DNA of 64,000 nt from JAABRB01 sp963735025 (GCA_963735025.1 CAVTJG010000008.1:62001-126000); one strand, 5' to 3'; counted from the first letter of the stretch, positions 1-10,514 are shown. Notes: a model not told the origin generated them from the letters alone. Program-made: numbers and translations.

Positions 1-2639
1 TAAGGCGCCGACCGACTCGTCGGCCGCCTCGATCGCGCGCGCCTGCGAAGTGATCAGCACGAAGCGCAGGTCGTCGCGCAGATGCGCCAGTGCCGCGTAG
101 CGCTCGCCCGCCGTGCGAACCTCGACCTGCGCCTGGAGCGGCGAGCCGATCTCTCCCGCAGTCCGGAGCCGTTCGAGCTCCCTCATCACTTCCGCGCGAA
201 CCTCGCGCACCAGCTTCCAGCGCGCCAGCAGGGTCGTCGCATCAGGAATTGCGGGAAACTCGTGCCACACGTGCTCGAACACGCTCTCGTCCGGTTTTCC
301 TGTCACGATGCCCCATGCCTCCTCGGCCGTGAACGACAGAATCGGCGCCATCAGCCGGAGCAGGCTCTGCGTGACATGCCAGAGCGCGTTCTGCGCGGAG
401 CGACGCGCACGCGAATCGGCGGGCGCCGTGTAGAGCCGGTCCTTGAGAATGTCGAGGTAGAAGGCGCCCAGGTCCTCAGACGAGAAATTCTGCAGCTTCT
501 GCGCAACGAGATGGAACTCGTAGCGTCCGTAGTGCGCGACGAGCTCGCCCTGGAATTCGGCCGCGAGCGCGACCGCGTAGCGGTCGATCTCGAGCCACTC
601 GCCGGTCGGCAACGCATGCCGCGCCGGATCGAAATCCGCCACGTTCGCGAGCAGGAAGCGCAGCGTGTTCCGGATGCGGCGATAGCTCTCGACGACCCGT
701 TTCAGGATCTCGTCGGAGATCGAGAGCTCCCCCGAGTAGTCGGTCGCCGCCGACCCAGAGGCGCAGAATCTCGGCGCCCAGCGTGCCGGCGACCTTCTGC
801 GGAACGATCACGTTGCCGCGCGACTTCGACATCTTGCGCCCCGCGCCGTCCACCACGAATCCGTGGGTCAGCAACGCGTCGTAGGGGGCGCGACCGTCCA
901 TCGCGCACGCGGTGAGCAGGGACGAGTGAAACCAGCCGCGATGCTGGTCCGAGCCCTCGAGATAGAGATCGGCCGGCCACTTGAGATCGCTCCGGCTCGC
1001 GCCGCATCACCGTGAAATGGGTCGTGCCGGAATCGAACCACACATCCAGCGTATCCGAGAGCTTCGTGTACTCGCGCGCGTCCACGCCGAAGTCGGCGGC
1101 GCTCATCGCGAACCAGGCCTCGATGCCGCCCTGCTCCACGGCCTGCGCGGCGCGCTCGAGGAGCGCGGGCGTGTCCGGATGCAGCACACCGGTCTCCTTG
1201 TGGACGAAGAACGGAATCGGCACCCCCCAGTTCCGCTGGCGCGACACGCACCAGTCCGGCCGGTTGGCGATCATGCCGTGCAGCCGGGCCTGGCCCCAGG
1301 CCGGATAGAACTGCGTCGCGCTCACCGCCGCCAGCGCGATCTCGCGCAGCGTGCGGCCGTCCGGCGCCTTGATGTCCATGCCGACGAACCACTGCGTGGT
1401 CGCGCGATAGATGATCGGCGTCTTGTGCCGCCAGCAATGCGGATAACTGTGCCCGACGCGCGCCTGCTTGAGCAGTGCCCCGCGCCGATCGAGCTCGGCG
1501 ATGATGGTCGCATTCGCATCCCAGACGAGCTGCCCGCCGACGAGCGGGATCTGCGCGAAGAACCGGCCGTCATTGCCGACCGGATTCTCGACCGGCAAGC
1601 TGTAGTGCTGCCCGACCTCCCAGTCCTCGGCGCCGTGTGCAGGCGCAGTGTGCACAAGCCCGGTACCCGCCTCGAGCGTGACGTGCGAGCCGACGATCAC
1701 CGGCACGTCGCGCTCGTAGAACGGATGCCGGAGCGACAGGCCCTCGAGTGCCGCGCCCCTGGCGGCCGCGAGCATCTCGCCCTGCAGGCCGAAACGTTCC
1801 AGCGCAGCGGGCGCAAGCTCATCGGCCAGGATCAGCAAGCCTTTCGCGGTGCGGATCAGCCGATACTCGAACTCGGGGTGCACGCACACCGCCTGATTGG
1901 CAGGCAGCGTCCAGGGCGTGGTGGTCCAGATCACCGCAAAGGCTTTCGCATCGGGGAGACTCGTGAGGCCGAACGCCTTGGCGAGCCGCGCGCGGTCGAG
2001 CACCTCGAACGCGACGTCGATCGCGTCGGAGGTCCGGTCCTCGTACTCGACCTCGGCCTCGGCGAGCGCGGAGCCGCAGTCGATGCACCAGTTGACCGGC
2101 TTTTCCCCGCGGAAGAGGAGCCCCGCAGCCAGGATCCTGCCGAGCGCGCGCAGCTCCTCGGCCTCGGTGCGAAAGCGCATCGTCTGGTACGGCTCGTCCC
2201 AGTCGCCGAGCACCCCAAGCCGGATGAAGTCGCGCTTCTGGCTCTCGATCTGCTCGCTCGCATAGGCGCGCGAAAGCGCCCGCGCCCGGTTGCCCTCCAG
2301 GTCCTTGCCGTGCAGCTTCTCGATCTGATGCTCGATCGGCAGTCCGTGACAGTCCCAGCCCGGAACGTAGGGGGCGTCGAAGCCGTCGAGCTGCTTCGCC
2401 TTGACGATCATGTCCTTGAGGATCTTGTTGACCGCGTGCCCGATGTGGATGTCGCCGTTCGCATATGGCGGGCCATCGTGCAGGACGAAGCGCGGCCGGC
2501 CCGCCGAGGCGGCGCGAATCCGCTCGTAGCGGCGCGTCTCCAGCCAGCGCGCGATCCACTGCGGCTCGCGCTTGGCCAGGTCGCCGCGCATCGGAAACGG
2601 CGTGTCGGGCAGATTGAGTGTCTTCTTGTAGTCGGCCAT
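1..2639 (-). CDS. ileS: Isoleucyl-tRNA synthetase (3' end outside window, two frameshifts)
   Basis: Class I aminoacyl-tRNA synthetase that charges tRNA-Ile in the cytoplasm. The HIGH signature is at residues 65-68 and a KMSKS signature is encoded near 820-836, so catalytic and editing domains are present. The start is the ATG at 2639, giving MADYKKTLNL. The reading frame changes twice, near 985 (after a Glu-Pro-Glu stretch, before the LKWPADLYLEG motif) and near 750 (before ATDYSGELS). Each change is consistent with one extra base. Beyond 750 the third frame stays open to position 1. It is the last visible gene of the leftward murJ-sirB1-ribF-ileS block, a common betaproteobacterial order. 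The frameshifts look like sequence errors because motifs on both sides remain conserved. Confidence 0.95.
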
Positions 2640-2671
2640 TGCTACTCTCTTGCGACTGAACCGTTATCCAT

Positions 2672-2746
2672 GTCATCCCCGCGCACGCGGGGATCCAGTT
2701 GCCCTTGATCGCGCTTGCCGTGGATTCCCGCTTGCGCGGGAATGAC
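2672..2746. repeat. Dispersed palindromic repeat, family 1, two facing units
   Basis: The ribF-ileS gap holds two inverted copies of a short element. One reads GTCATCCCCGCGCACGCGGG followed by GATCCAG. The other, on the opposite strand, reads GTCATTCCCGCGCAAGCGGG followed by AATCCA. Each unit is itself a short CCCGC/GCGGG hairpin. Related units occur at 23991-24016, 25211-25281 and 62432-62471, always between genes. The element resembles bacterial REP sequences; no transposase is nearby. Confidence 0.75.
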
Positions 2747-2763
2747 GCCACATTCCCAATTCG

Positions 2764-3693
2764 CTACTCCATGGCGGCGAGCACGGCGCGGGCGGCATCG
2801 CAATCCCGCGCGATCTGCGCCTTGAGGGTCGCCAGATCGGGATACGCTTCCTCGTCGCGAATCTTCTCGATGAACTCGACGTGCAGATGACGCCGGTAGA
2901 GATCTCCGGAGTACTCGAAGAGGTGAACTTCGAGGGTCGGCCGGCCATCTGCCTTCACCGTCGGCCGCACGCCCAGGCTCGCGACGCCCTGGCACTGGCG
3001 TTCCGTCACGCCGCGCACGCGCACGGCGAAGATTCCGGCGAGTGGCGGCCGGTTGTGCTTCAGCTGCACGTTCGCGGTCGCAAAACCCAGCGCGCGGCCG
3101 AGCTTGTCGCCGTGCACGACGCGGCCGCTGATGCTGTACGCGCGTCCGAGCAACTTGCGCGCATGCGCGAGATCCCCGCGCGCGAGTGCCGCACGCACCG
3201 CGGAGCTGGAGATCCGCGTCCCCTCGAGCAGGACACTCGGCATCGTCTCGACATCGAATCCGCGCTCGCCCGCGGCACGCCTGAGCAGCGCAAGGTCGCC
3301 GGCGCGCTGCGCGCCGAAGCGGAAATCGTCACCGACCAGCAACCAGCGCACCCCCAGCGCGCGGACGAGAATCCGGTCCAGAAAATCTTCCGGAGAAAGC
3401 GTCGCGAATGCGCGCGAGAACCGCTGCACATGCACGTGCCGCACGCCGTAGGCGCTCAGCAGCTCGAGCTTCTCGCGCAAGCTGGTGAGCCTCGCAGGGG
3501 CCGCCGCGGGCGCGAAGAGCTCCCGCGGGTGCGGCTCGAACGTGAGCACGCTCGCGCCGCATTTGTGCGCACGCGCCGCATCGACCAGGCGCGCAAGCAT
3601 TGCCTGGTGGCCGATGTGCACGCCGTCGAAGTTGCCGATCGTGAGGGCGACCGGGCGGTCGATGCGCGGCGCGAATCCACGGGTGACGAGCAC
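2764..3693 (-). CDS. ribF: Bifunctional riboflavin kinase / FMN adenylyltransferase
   Basis: Converts riboflavin to FMN and FMN to FAD. The N-terminal nucleotidyltransferase domain carries GNFDGVHIGH (HxGH at residues 26-29), and a C-terminal riboflavin kinase domain starts around residue 185 (GRVVHGDKLG, then GFATANV). At 309 aa it matches the usual RibF length of about 310. The start is a GTG at 3693 with only a weak upstream ribosome site. It lies between sirB1 and ileS on the same strand, the typical betaproteobacterial placement. No FMN riboswitch is visible in the 96 nt upstream. Confidence 0.95.
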   Translation of the reverse strand: MLVTRGFAPRIDRPVALTIGNFDGVHIGHQAMLARLVDAARAHKCGASVLTFEPHPRELFAPAAAPARLTSLREKLELLSAYGVRHVHVQRFSRAFATLSPEDFLDRILVRALGVRWLLVGDDFRFGAQRAGDLALLRRAAGERGFDVETMPSVLLEGTRISSSAVRAALARGDLAHARKLLGRAYSISGRVVHGDKLGRALGFATANVQLKHNRPPLAGIFAVRVRGVTERQCQGVASLGVRPTVKADGRPTLEVHLFEYSGDLYRRHLHVEFIEKIRDEEAYPDLATLKAQIARDCDAARAVLAAME

Positions 3694-3789
3694 GGAGAAT
3701 GGCCGAAGGGGACGGAAAAGCTTTGAATTTTAGCGGCTTTTGCACCGCACCGCGTCGGCCGGGGTGCCGGGCGGGCCATCCCGGGCGCG

Positions 3790-4767
3790 TCAATGCAGGC
3801 TGGCGCACCGCGGGCGAAGCGCCTCGATCTGCGCGCGCACCTCGGCGAGGTCCGGCGCGTCGGGACGGCGGCGCTCGTAGTTGGTCAGGTCGGCAAGCGC
3901 CGCACGAAAGCATTCGAGCTTCTCGTACACCAGGCCGCGGTCGCGCAGCTCCTCGGCCGACTCGGGCACGACGAACAGCATCCGGTTCAAGACGGCCAGG
4001 GCGCGCGGATAGTTCTCGGCCTGCAGGTAGATGGCCTTCAGGTTGCGCAGCACGCGCGCCACGATCTGCCTGGACGATGCCGCCTCCAGCAACTCGCCGA
4101 GATCGAGCTCGCGTGCGCGCGCTGGCGGCATCACTTGTGCGAGGCGGCTGCGCAACACCGTCGCGGACTGCGGCTCCCCGCCCGTGAACGGATCGAGCAC
4201 CAACTGGCCCCGCCTGACCCGCAGCTTCACCAGGAAATGACCGGGGAACGACACCCCTTGCAGTCTGAGACCTACCCGGCGACCGACCTCCAGGTACACG
4301 ATCGCGAGCGTGATCGGTATGCCGGTGCGCCGGTCGAGCACCTCGTTCAGGTAGCTGTTGCGCGGATCGTAGTAGGCGTCGACATTGCCGCTGAACTGCA
4401 GATCCTCGAAAAGGTAGTGGTTCAGCGCCGCGATGCGCTGCTCGGGAAACGCATCGCGCGCGAGCCGCCCGCGCACGGTTGCCGCCATGGTGTCGAGCTG
4501 CCCGAGGCAGCGCGAGACGTCGATGTCCGGGTATTCGTCCTGAGCGAGCAGCAGGCACGCCTCGGCGAGACTGAATTGCTCGCGTGTCAGGAGCTGGGCG
4601 AAGCGGTCGAGGTTGGCAGCCAGAGCGAAGGATTGAACCGAGTGGAACGAATATGACCGAATTGAGAACGGCGTAGCGATAATTCCTTCAAGTCCCGACG
4701 CGCCGCGCAAAATCGCGCGGGCGGAACCCGAGCACCCATAGTGTACCGAAGTAGACCACGATGCCAA
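3790..4767 (-). CDS. sirB1: SirB1 family transglutaminase-like/TPR protein
   Basis: Homologue of the SirB1/YchA family: an N-terminal transglutaminase-like fold (DPRNSYLNEVLDRRTGIPIT, then VSFPGHFLVKL) and a C-terminal TPR-like segment (LRNLKAIYLQAENYPRALAV). The enzymatic role of the family is not established. The ORF opens at an ATG at 4767, but the first 27 or so codons overlap the 3' end of murJ and are unlikely to be used. Homology starts near codon 44 (about 4640), and no ATG, GTG or TTG lies in frame between the murJ stop and there. The native start may be a rare codon or hidden by an indel. Codirectional with murJ, ribF and ileS. Confidence 0.85.
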   Translation of the reverse strand: MASWSTSVHYGCSGSARAILRGASGLEGIIATPFSIRSYSFHSVQSFALAANLDRFAQLLTREQFSLAEACLLLAQDEYPDIDVSRCLGQLDTMAATVRGRLARDAFPEQRIAALNHYLFEDLQFSGNVDAYYDPRNSYLNEVLDRRTGIPITLAIVYLEVGRRVGLRLQGVSFPGHFLVKLRVRRGQLVLDPFTGGEPQSATVLRSRLAQVMPPARARELDLGELLEAASSRQIVARVLRNLKAIYLQAENYPRALAVLNRMLFVVPESAEELRDRGLVYEKLECFRAALADLTNYERRRPDAPDLAEVRAQIEALRPRCASLH

Positions 4768-6236
4768 CCCCCACGAGCCCGCACAGCGCCGTGACGCGAG
4801 TCGTGCCGCGCGCGGCGATCCACCACGCCTCCGGCCCCATCGCGAACCACAGCGCGACGCCCATTGCCGCCAGCGCGAGGAGCACTTTCAGCGTATAGGC
4901 CAGCCACCCCGGCTGGGGCGCGTAGATGCCATCGCGCCGGAGCCGGCGGTACAGCAGTCCCGCGTTGAGGCACGCCCCCAGGCCGATGGACAGCGCGAGA
5001 CCGGCGTGCCGCAGCGGCACGATGAACGCCACGTTCATGATCTGTGTCGCCACGAGCGTCATGATGGCGATGCGCACCGGCGTCCTGATGTCCTGCCGGG
5101 CATAGAAGCCGGGCGCGAGCACCTTGACCAGGATCAGGCCGAGCAGCCCGACGCTGTACGCGACGAGCGCCTGGCGGGTCATCGCGAGATCGACCAAGTT
5201 GAATTCGCCATAGAAGAACAGCGTCCCGATCAGGGGCACCGACAGGATCGCGAGTGCGAGCGCGGCGGGCAGCGCCAGCATCAATGTCAGACGCAGTCCC
5301 CAGTCGAGCAGGCGCGAGTATTCGTCACCGGCTTGCTGCGAATGCGCCTTCGCAAGGCTCGGCAGCAGGATCGTCCCGAGCGCCACACCGAGCAGTCCGG
5401 TGGGAAACTCCATCAGGCGGTCCGCGAAATAGAGCCACGACACGCTGCCGGTCTGCAGGAACGACGCGAAAATGGTGTTGGCCAGGAGACTCACTTGAGC
5501 CACCGACACGCCGATCGCCGCCGGCCCCATCAGGGCGAGAATGCGGCGGACGTCCGGGATCGCGCAGGCCACTCAAGGCAAACCGCGGGCGCGGCAGCAT
5601 GCCGAGGCGCACGAGAAACGGCACCTGGAGCGCGAGCTGCAGCACTCCTCCGACGAACACTGCCCACGCGAGCACCATCGCCGGCGGATCGAAATAAGGC
5701 GCGGCGACCAGCGCGGCGAAGATGAACGAGACGTTGAGCAGGGTCGGCGTGAAGGCCGGCACCGCAAATCGGCTCCAGGTGTTGAGAATTCCGCCCGCCA
5801 GCGACACCAGGGAGATGAACAGGATGTAGGGGAACGTGACACGCAGCATCGCGACGGTCAGCGCAAACTTCTCGGGGCGCGCCGAGAATCCGGGCGCACT
5901 CACGTAGACGATGTACGGAGCAGTCAGCACACCGAGCACCGTAACCAGGGCAACCGCCAGAAAAAGCAGCGTTGCGACCCGGTCGACCAGCAGCCGCGTC
6001 GCGGCCTCCCCCTGCCGTGATCGGTGATCCGCGAGCACCGGAACAAATGCCTGGGAGAACGCCCCTTCGGCGAACATGCGACGCAGCAGGTTCGGGATGC
6101 GAAAAGCGACGAAAAATGCGTCGGTGGCGAGACCTGCCCCGAAGATGCGGGCTATCAGCGCATCCCGGACAAAGCCGAGAATGCGCGACAGCAGCGTCAT
6201 GCTGCTGACGGTGGCCATCGCCTTGAGCAGGTTCAT
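4688..6236 (-). CDS. murJ: Lipid II flippase MurJ (one frameshift)
   Basis: MATE/MVF-type polytopic membrane protein that flips lipid-linked peptidoglycan precursor across the inner membrane. The N-terminus MNLLKAMATVSSMTLLSRIL and the RIFGAGLATDAFFVAFRIPN segment are diagnostic. About 14 hydrophobic helices are expected over 516 codons, the normal length. The frame shifts near 5575, between RFALSGLRDP and DVRRILALMGPAA, by one extra base. Removing it gives a continuous 1548-nt frame. The gene starts divergently from rpsT, with about 140 nt between them, and heads the leftward block toward ileS. Confidence 0.93.
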
Positions 6237-6304
6237 GCCGGCCGGATTATACGGGGCCGGTGCCCGCGCTCGCCTTGGCTGGTCTTGGCTGGTCTTGGCC
6301 CGCC

Positions 6305-6333
6305 TTGCCCGGATCGGGCGGTCGGACTATAAT
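6305..6333 (+). promoter_or_regulatory. Sigma-70 promoter of rpsT
   Basis: A perfect -10 hexamer TATAAT (6328-6333) sits 17 bp after TTGCCC (6305-6310, matching TTG of the -35 consensus). Transcription would start about 6340, giving a leader of roughly 37 nt before the rpsT ATG. Spacing and strength fit a ribosomal protein gene. Confidence 0.75.
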
Positions 6334-6376
6334 CTCGGGCTCTTTGTAATCGAACGGCAGGAACCGAGTCCAACCC

Positions 6377-6643
6377 ATGGCCAACACCGCCCAAGCCCGC
6401 AAGCGCGCACGTCAGTCCGAGAAACGGCGCGAGCTCAATGCCTCGCTCCGCTCGATGGTGCGCTCTGCGATGAAGAAGGTCACGAAAGCGGTGGCCGCAG
6501 GCGACCAGGCGGCGGCCCAGGCGGCGTATCGCGAGTCGACCAGCGTCGTCGACCGCATTGCCGACAAGAAACGGATTATTCACAAGAACAAGGCGGCGCG
6601 TTTCAAGAGTCGCCTTGCTGCTCACATCAAGGCGATGGCGTAG
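6377..6643 (+). CDS. rpsT: 30S ribosomal protein S20
   Basis: Small basic protein of 88 aa that binds 16S rRNA. It has the classical S20 N-terminus MANTAQARKRARQSEKRRE and the C-terminal IIHKNKAARFKSRL motif. Length is typical. It stands alone on the plus strand, with its own promoter upstream and an intrinsic terminator downstream, divergent from murJ as in many betaproteobacteria. Confidence 0.98.
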   Translation: MANTAQARKRARQSEKRRELNASLRSMVRSAMKKVTKAVAAGDQAAAQAAYRESTSVVDRIADKKRIIHKNKAARFKSRLAAHIKAMA

Positions 6644-6699
6644 GCCAGCCGCCGGACGCGTCCCGCCTTTCTCACAGCGCGTCCGTTCGCCTGCTTATG

Positions 6700-6723
6700 A
6701 GGCGGCCCTCGGGTCGCCTTTTC
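6700..6723 (+). terminator. Intrinsic terminator after rpsT
   Basis: AGGCG and CGCCT arms with extra GCCC/GGGT pairing and a short loop are followed by TTTTC. It lies 57 nt after the rpsT stop and faces the 3' end of the opposing DUF3579 gene, so it may serve both strands. Confidence 0.6.
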
Positions 6724-6754
6724 TATTTCCGGTCGAGCTCGGCCCCGTCCAGCA

Positions 6755-7070
6755 CTATTCGACCGAGGACGCGTCGGTCGGGCGGGGCGCCTGTCGCCCC
6801 TGGCGAACCTGGAGCTCGTTGTCGGCGGCGAAACCGACCAGAAAATTGTAGGCGAGCGGCTCGCAGATCCCGCATACGCGCGTCGACCACGACGCATTTC
6901 ACGCCGTCGGACACGACGGGGTAGCAATAGGGCGAGTAGCGGACCGGGGGCACGCCCCCGAACTGCGACATGACCCCTGCAAGGCGCTCGGCCCAGTCGC
7001 TCGGCCGGAAGGGCTTTCCCGCCCGGGTCAGGCCGATGATCACGAACTCGACGGTGTCGGTGGCAGGCAT
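6755..7070 (-). CDS. DUF3579 family protein (one frameshift)
   Basis: Small conserved protein of unknown function, about 104 aa once corrected. The start is the ATG at 7070 (MPATDTVEFVIIGLTRAGK), and the core contains YSPYCYPVVSDGVKCVVVD. After the residues RMRDL the frame must skip one base near 6863 to read EPLAYNFLVGFAADNELQVR, the expected family C-terminus, ending at TAG 6755-6757. The corrected frame is exactly 315 nt. DUF3579 genes commonly sit between rpsT and arginine biosynthesis genes in betaproteobacteria, as here. No function is assigned. Confidence 0.85.
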
Positions 7071-7277
7071 AGACGGCGGATCGTATGTTGGCCTGCCCCG
7101 ACATCGCGCGACGACGCGCAGGCGCGCAGGGCGCGGATCGGGTGGCCGGCGCGAACTATAGCGTCGAATGCCGACAGGTCCCTTGCACTGTTCCACCCTT
7201 TGGGGATTAAATCGCCGGGCGCAGTTCGCAGTCCCCAGTCCCCGCCTCTATTCGCGCCGAAGGAGCCGAAGAGCCCG

Positions 7278-9252
7278 ATGCGTAAACCGGTCAGCCGTGT
7301 CCTCGTCATCAACGACGAGAGCCTGATCCTGCGCGAGTTCGTCAAGGGCCTCAACGCCGCGGCCACGATCGCTCGACAACCCGCTCGGGATCACTTTCTC
7401 CGGTGTGACCACCGCCCGGGAAGCGCTTGCGGCGATCGAGTCGGACGGCGAAGTGCAGGCCGTGATCGTCGACGACAAGCTCTACCACCTGAATGGCAGC
7501 AAATCGAAGCGGTTGCAGATGACCGCGCTCGAACTCGTCCAGCGGATCACGCGGCTGCGTCCGGAGCTCGAGGTTTACATCCTCGTCGCGCAGGAGCAGG
7601 AGGACGAGGTGGTCGATACCCTGTTCGCCGAGGCGGTGGACGGCTATTTCTACCGCGAAGAGCGCGACTACCGCGGGATCTACCGCATCCTGAACGCCGA
7701 GATCCAGGAACGCGCGCGCACGCCCTTCTACGATCAGCTCAAGAACTACGTGTGGCTCGCAAAGGACTCCTGGCACACGCCTGGACACTCCTCGGGCGAA
7801 TCGCTGCGCGGCAGCCCGTGGATCAACGACTTCTACGAATTCATGGGCGAGCACATCTTCGATGTGGACCTGTCTGTCTCGGTCCCGATGCTCGACTCAC
7901 TGATGGAGCCCAGGGGCGTGATCGCCGAGGCCCAGGGTATGGCCGCCAACGCGTTCGGCGCGCGGCGCACGTTCTTCGCCACCAACGGCACGTCCACCGC
8001 GAACAAGGTCATCTTCCAGACACTGCTCGCGCCGGGCGAGAAGCTGCTCCTCGACCGGAATTGCCACAAGTCGGTTCACCACGGGGTGGTGCTGTCGGGC
8101 GCAAATCCCGATGTATCTGAACTCGTCGATCAACCGGAAGTACGGGATCTACGGGCCGGTTCCCGAAGAAGACTCTGCTCGACGCGATCGAGGCGCACCC
8201 GGACGCCGAAGCGCTGATTCTCACGTCGTGCACCTACGACGGGCTGCGCTACGATCTGCCGCCGATCATCGAGGCGGCGCACGCCCGCGACATCAAGGTC
8301 ATCATCGACGAGGCGTGGTACGGCTTCGCGCGCTTTCATCCGGCATTCCGCCCGACCGCGCTGCAGGCCGGGGCGGACTACGCGACGCAGAGCACCCACA
8401 AGGTCATGAGCGCATTCTCGCAGGCGAGCATGATCCACGTGAACGACCCGACGTTCAACGAGCACATCTTCCGCGAGAATTTCAACATGCACACGTCGAC
8501 CAGCCCGCAGTACGCGATGATCGCGAGCCTCGACGTGGCGCGCAAGCAGATGATGATGGAGGGCTACAAGCTTCTGTCGCGCACGCTCGCGCTCGCCACC
8601 GAGCTGCGCGCGCAGATCAACTCCACCGACGTGTTCCGCGTGCTCGAGCTGGACGAGCTGCTGCCCGAGGAAGTGAAGGGTGACGGCATCCTGCTCGATC
8701 CGACCAAGGCGACGGTTGACATCTCGCGCTGCGGCTATACCGTCGAGGACCTGCAACGCGAGCTCTTCACGCGCTTCAACATCCAGGTGGAGAAATCCAC
8801 GTTCAACACGGTGACGCCTCCTGCTTACGGTGGGAACCACGCGCAGCAAGGTGTCACGCCTCTACGATGCGCTCATGCGCATCGCCCGCGAGGGCCGGTC
8901 GGCGCGCCGGCTCTACCAGTTTCCGGAGGTGCCGGTGTTCACCAAGCTGCGCTACCTGCCGCGCGACGCCTACTACTGCGGCGGCGAGTCGGTGCCACTG
9001 ATGAACGAGAAGGAGAACCTGAACCGGGCGCTCGTCGATCGCGTCTGCGCGGACCAGATCGTTCCCTATCCGCCGGGCATTCCGGTGCTCGTGCCGGGGC
9101 AGGCCATCACCCGGCCGATCCTCGAGTACCTGATCGGGCTGCTGCGATCACAGAAGCAGCTCGAATTGCACGGCATCGTCTACGACGGCTACGTGCCGTG
9201 CCTGCGTGTCCTGAAATCCGCGGAGGAACGCGGCCTCAAACGCCTGAGCTAG
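7278..9252 (+). CDS. Orn/Lys/Arg decarboxylase with receiver-like N-domain (four frameshifts)
   Basis: PLP-dependent fold-type I basic amino acid decarboxylase producing a polyamine or diamine. It has an N-terminal receiver-like wing domain (MRKPVSRVLVINDESLILRE), a large catalytic domain with the PLP-lysine motif STHKVMSAFSQ (Lys codon 8400-8402), and a C-terminal domain ending GLKRLS. Four one-base insertions, near 7370, 8110, 8163 and 8817, break the frame. Removing them gives 657 codons and restores motifs such as TLLLTVGTTRSKVSRLYDAL. Sequence alone does not settle whether lysine, ornithine or arginine is the substrate. It interrupts the usual rpsT-DUF3579-argD order, and its link to arginine genes may be metabolic. 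Confidence 0.88.
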
Positions 9253-9408
9253 CGCGGCTCCGGCACCCAATAGACGGGGCTGCGAGCGAATTTTATGACC
9301 CCCTTGACGGGCCGACCGGCCCGGCCGCCAAGCCTCTGCCGGAAAACAACAACCGCGCATGCCGTTGTCCTGAAGGCGACGCGTAAAAGTCCCTTTCGCG
9401 CGAGCCAG

Positions 9409-9442
9409 TTGCGTTGCGCACGTGACAACCCTGTGTTATACC
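9409..9442 (+). promoter_or_regulatory. Possible promoter of the 77-aa protein gene
   Basis: TTGCGC (9414-9419) is followed after 17 bp by TATACC (9437-9442). The -10 is good and the -35 weak. It is the only promoter-like signal in the 222-nt gap between the decarboxylase and the small ORF, where I otherwise see nothing. Confidence 0.35.
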
Positions 9443-9474
9443 TTTCGTAAGTACCTGATTCGAGAGGGGGAGTC

Positions 9475-9708
9475 ATGGTTCCACACTCTATGTCCACGAC
9501 GAAATATGCCTTCCGAATTCGGACCCGGCAGGGCCTAGTGGTGGAGAACCTGATGATCCACGGCCGCGACGAGGCCGACGCGCAGCGCAAGCTCACCCAG
9601 ATGTACCGCCATTGCGAGGTGCTCGAGAGTCGGGTGGAGAGCGCGGCCGGCGCCCCGGCAGGCCAGCGCGCCACGTTCGAGGAAGTGATCGAGCTGGTCA
9701 GCAAGTAA
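9475..9708 (+). CDS. Small conserved hypothetical protein, 77 aa
   Basis: I do not recognise a named family. The ATG at 9475 is preceded by a strong GAGAGGGGGAG ribosome site; a second ATG (9490) would give MSTTKYAFRIRTRQG. The protein is soluble, with an N-terminal beta-rich stretch (KYAFRIRTRQGLVVENLMIH), a central charged helix (GRDEADAQRKLTQMYRHCEV) and a C-terminal helix (ATFEEVIELVSK). This layout suggests a compact alpha/beta domain. It has its own upstream promoter-like sequence and converges on parA. Confidence 0.75.
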   Translation: MVPHSMSTTKYAFRIRTRQGLVVENLMIHGRDEADAQRKLTQMYRHCEVLESRVESAAGAPAGQRATFEEVIELVSK

Positions 9709-9745
9709 GCAGGTCGTTCCCCCCGCGCCGGTCTGCGCCGGCCGC

Positions 9746-10514
9746 TCAAACTTCCAGGAAACCCGACGCGAGCAGCTCGTCGAGCAGCCGCTCGTAGTCC
9801 TGTGCTCCTCGGCTGTTCGGCGCGTGCGCGTAGATGTCACGCTTGTGGAACGGACTCTCGGCAAGGCTCACGTTCTCCGCGATGCGCGTCTCGCAGAGCT
9901 CTGCGCCGAACCGCTCGCGCAACGCCTTCTCGATGTCGTGCGACATCCGGCGCCGTGAGTCGAAGCGCGTGAGTACGTAGCGCCGCTCGATACGCTCCTT
10001 CAGGACGTGCTCCAGCGCCTTCAGCGTGCCCTCCAGCGTGACCGCGCCCTTCACCGCGAGGTAGTCCGTGGAGATCGGCACGAGGATGCTGTTCGCCGCG
10101 AACACGCCCGAGAGCGACAGCACGCCGAGCATCGGGCAGCAATCGATGAACACGTTGCGCGCGGGCGTGGGCGCGAGGTATTCGTGCAGCCCTTCCCGCA
10201 GCCGGTAGAGGATGCGCGGACCCTTGCCGAACAGCGTGTCCACCTTCATGAGCTCGGCATGCGCGGGGACGAGTTCCGCGCCGAAGCTGACCGGGCGCAC
10301 CACGCTCGCGAGCGGATCTGGACTCGTTGAAGAACGCGAACACGGACTCGTCGGCCGTGTGGGCCGCGCCGAGAATTCCCGAGAGATGGGCCTGGGCGTC
10401 GAGATCTACAAGCAGCGGCGCCACCTGGCGCCTGGCGAGCTCTGCTGCGAGATTGAGAGCGGTCGTAGTCTTCCCCACGCCCCCCTTCTGGTTGAACACG
10501 GCCAGCCGTGTCAT
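9746..10514 (-). CDS. Orphan ParA/MinD-type ATPase (one frameshift)
   Basis: Deviant Walker A ATPase of the ParA superfamily. The start ATG at 10514 gives MTRLAVFNQKGGVGKTTTAL, with the KGGVGKT signature lysines at positions 10 and 15, followed by LVDLDAQAHLSG. One extra base near 10318 shifts the frame between FAFFNES and DPLASVVRPVSFGAEL; the corrected gene is 256 codons. No parB, parS cluster or minC/minE is adjacent, so it is an orphan that may position a different cargo. It is divergent from argD across a repeat-rich 209-nt gap. Confidence 0.85.

Noticed and set aside
981..2708. A 575-codon plus-strand frame opposite ileS
   Set aside because: Antisense shadow of ileS; no family similarity and no ribosome site.
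7278..9252. Decarboxylase as a pseudogene
   Set aside because: Four breaks would suggest decay, but each is a single extra base with conserved sequence immediately on both sides, and the same error type affects essential genes such as ileS and murJ.
9746..10514. ParA as a plasmid or integrative element partition gene
   Set aside because: No ParB, parS, replication, integrase or attachment-site signals surround it; flanking genes are chromosomal housekeeping genes.
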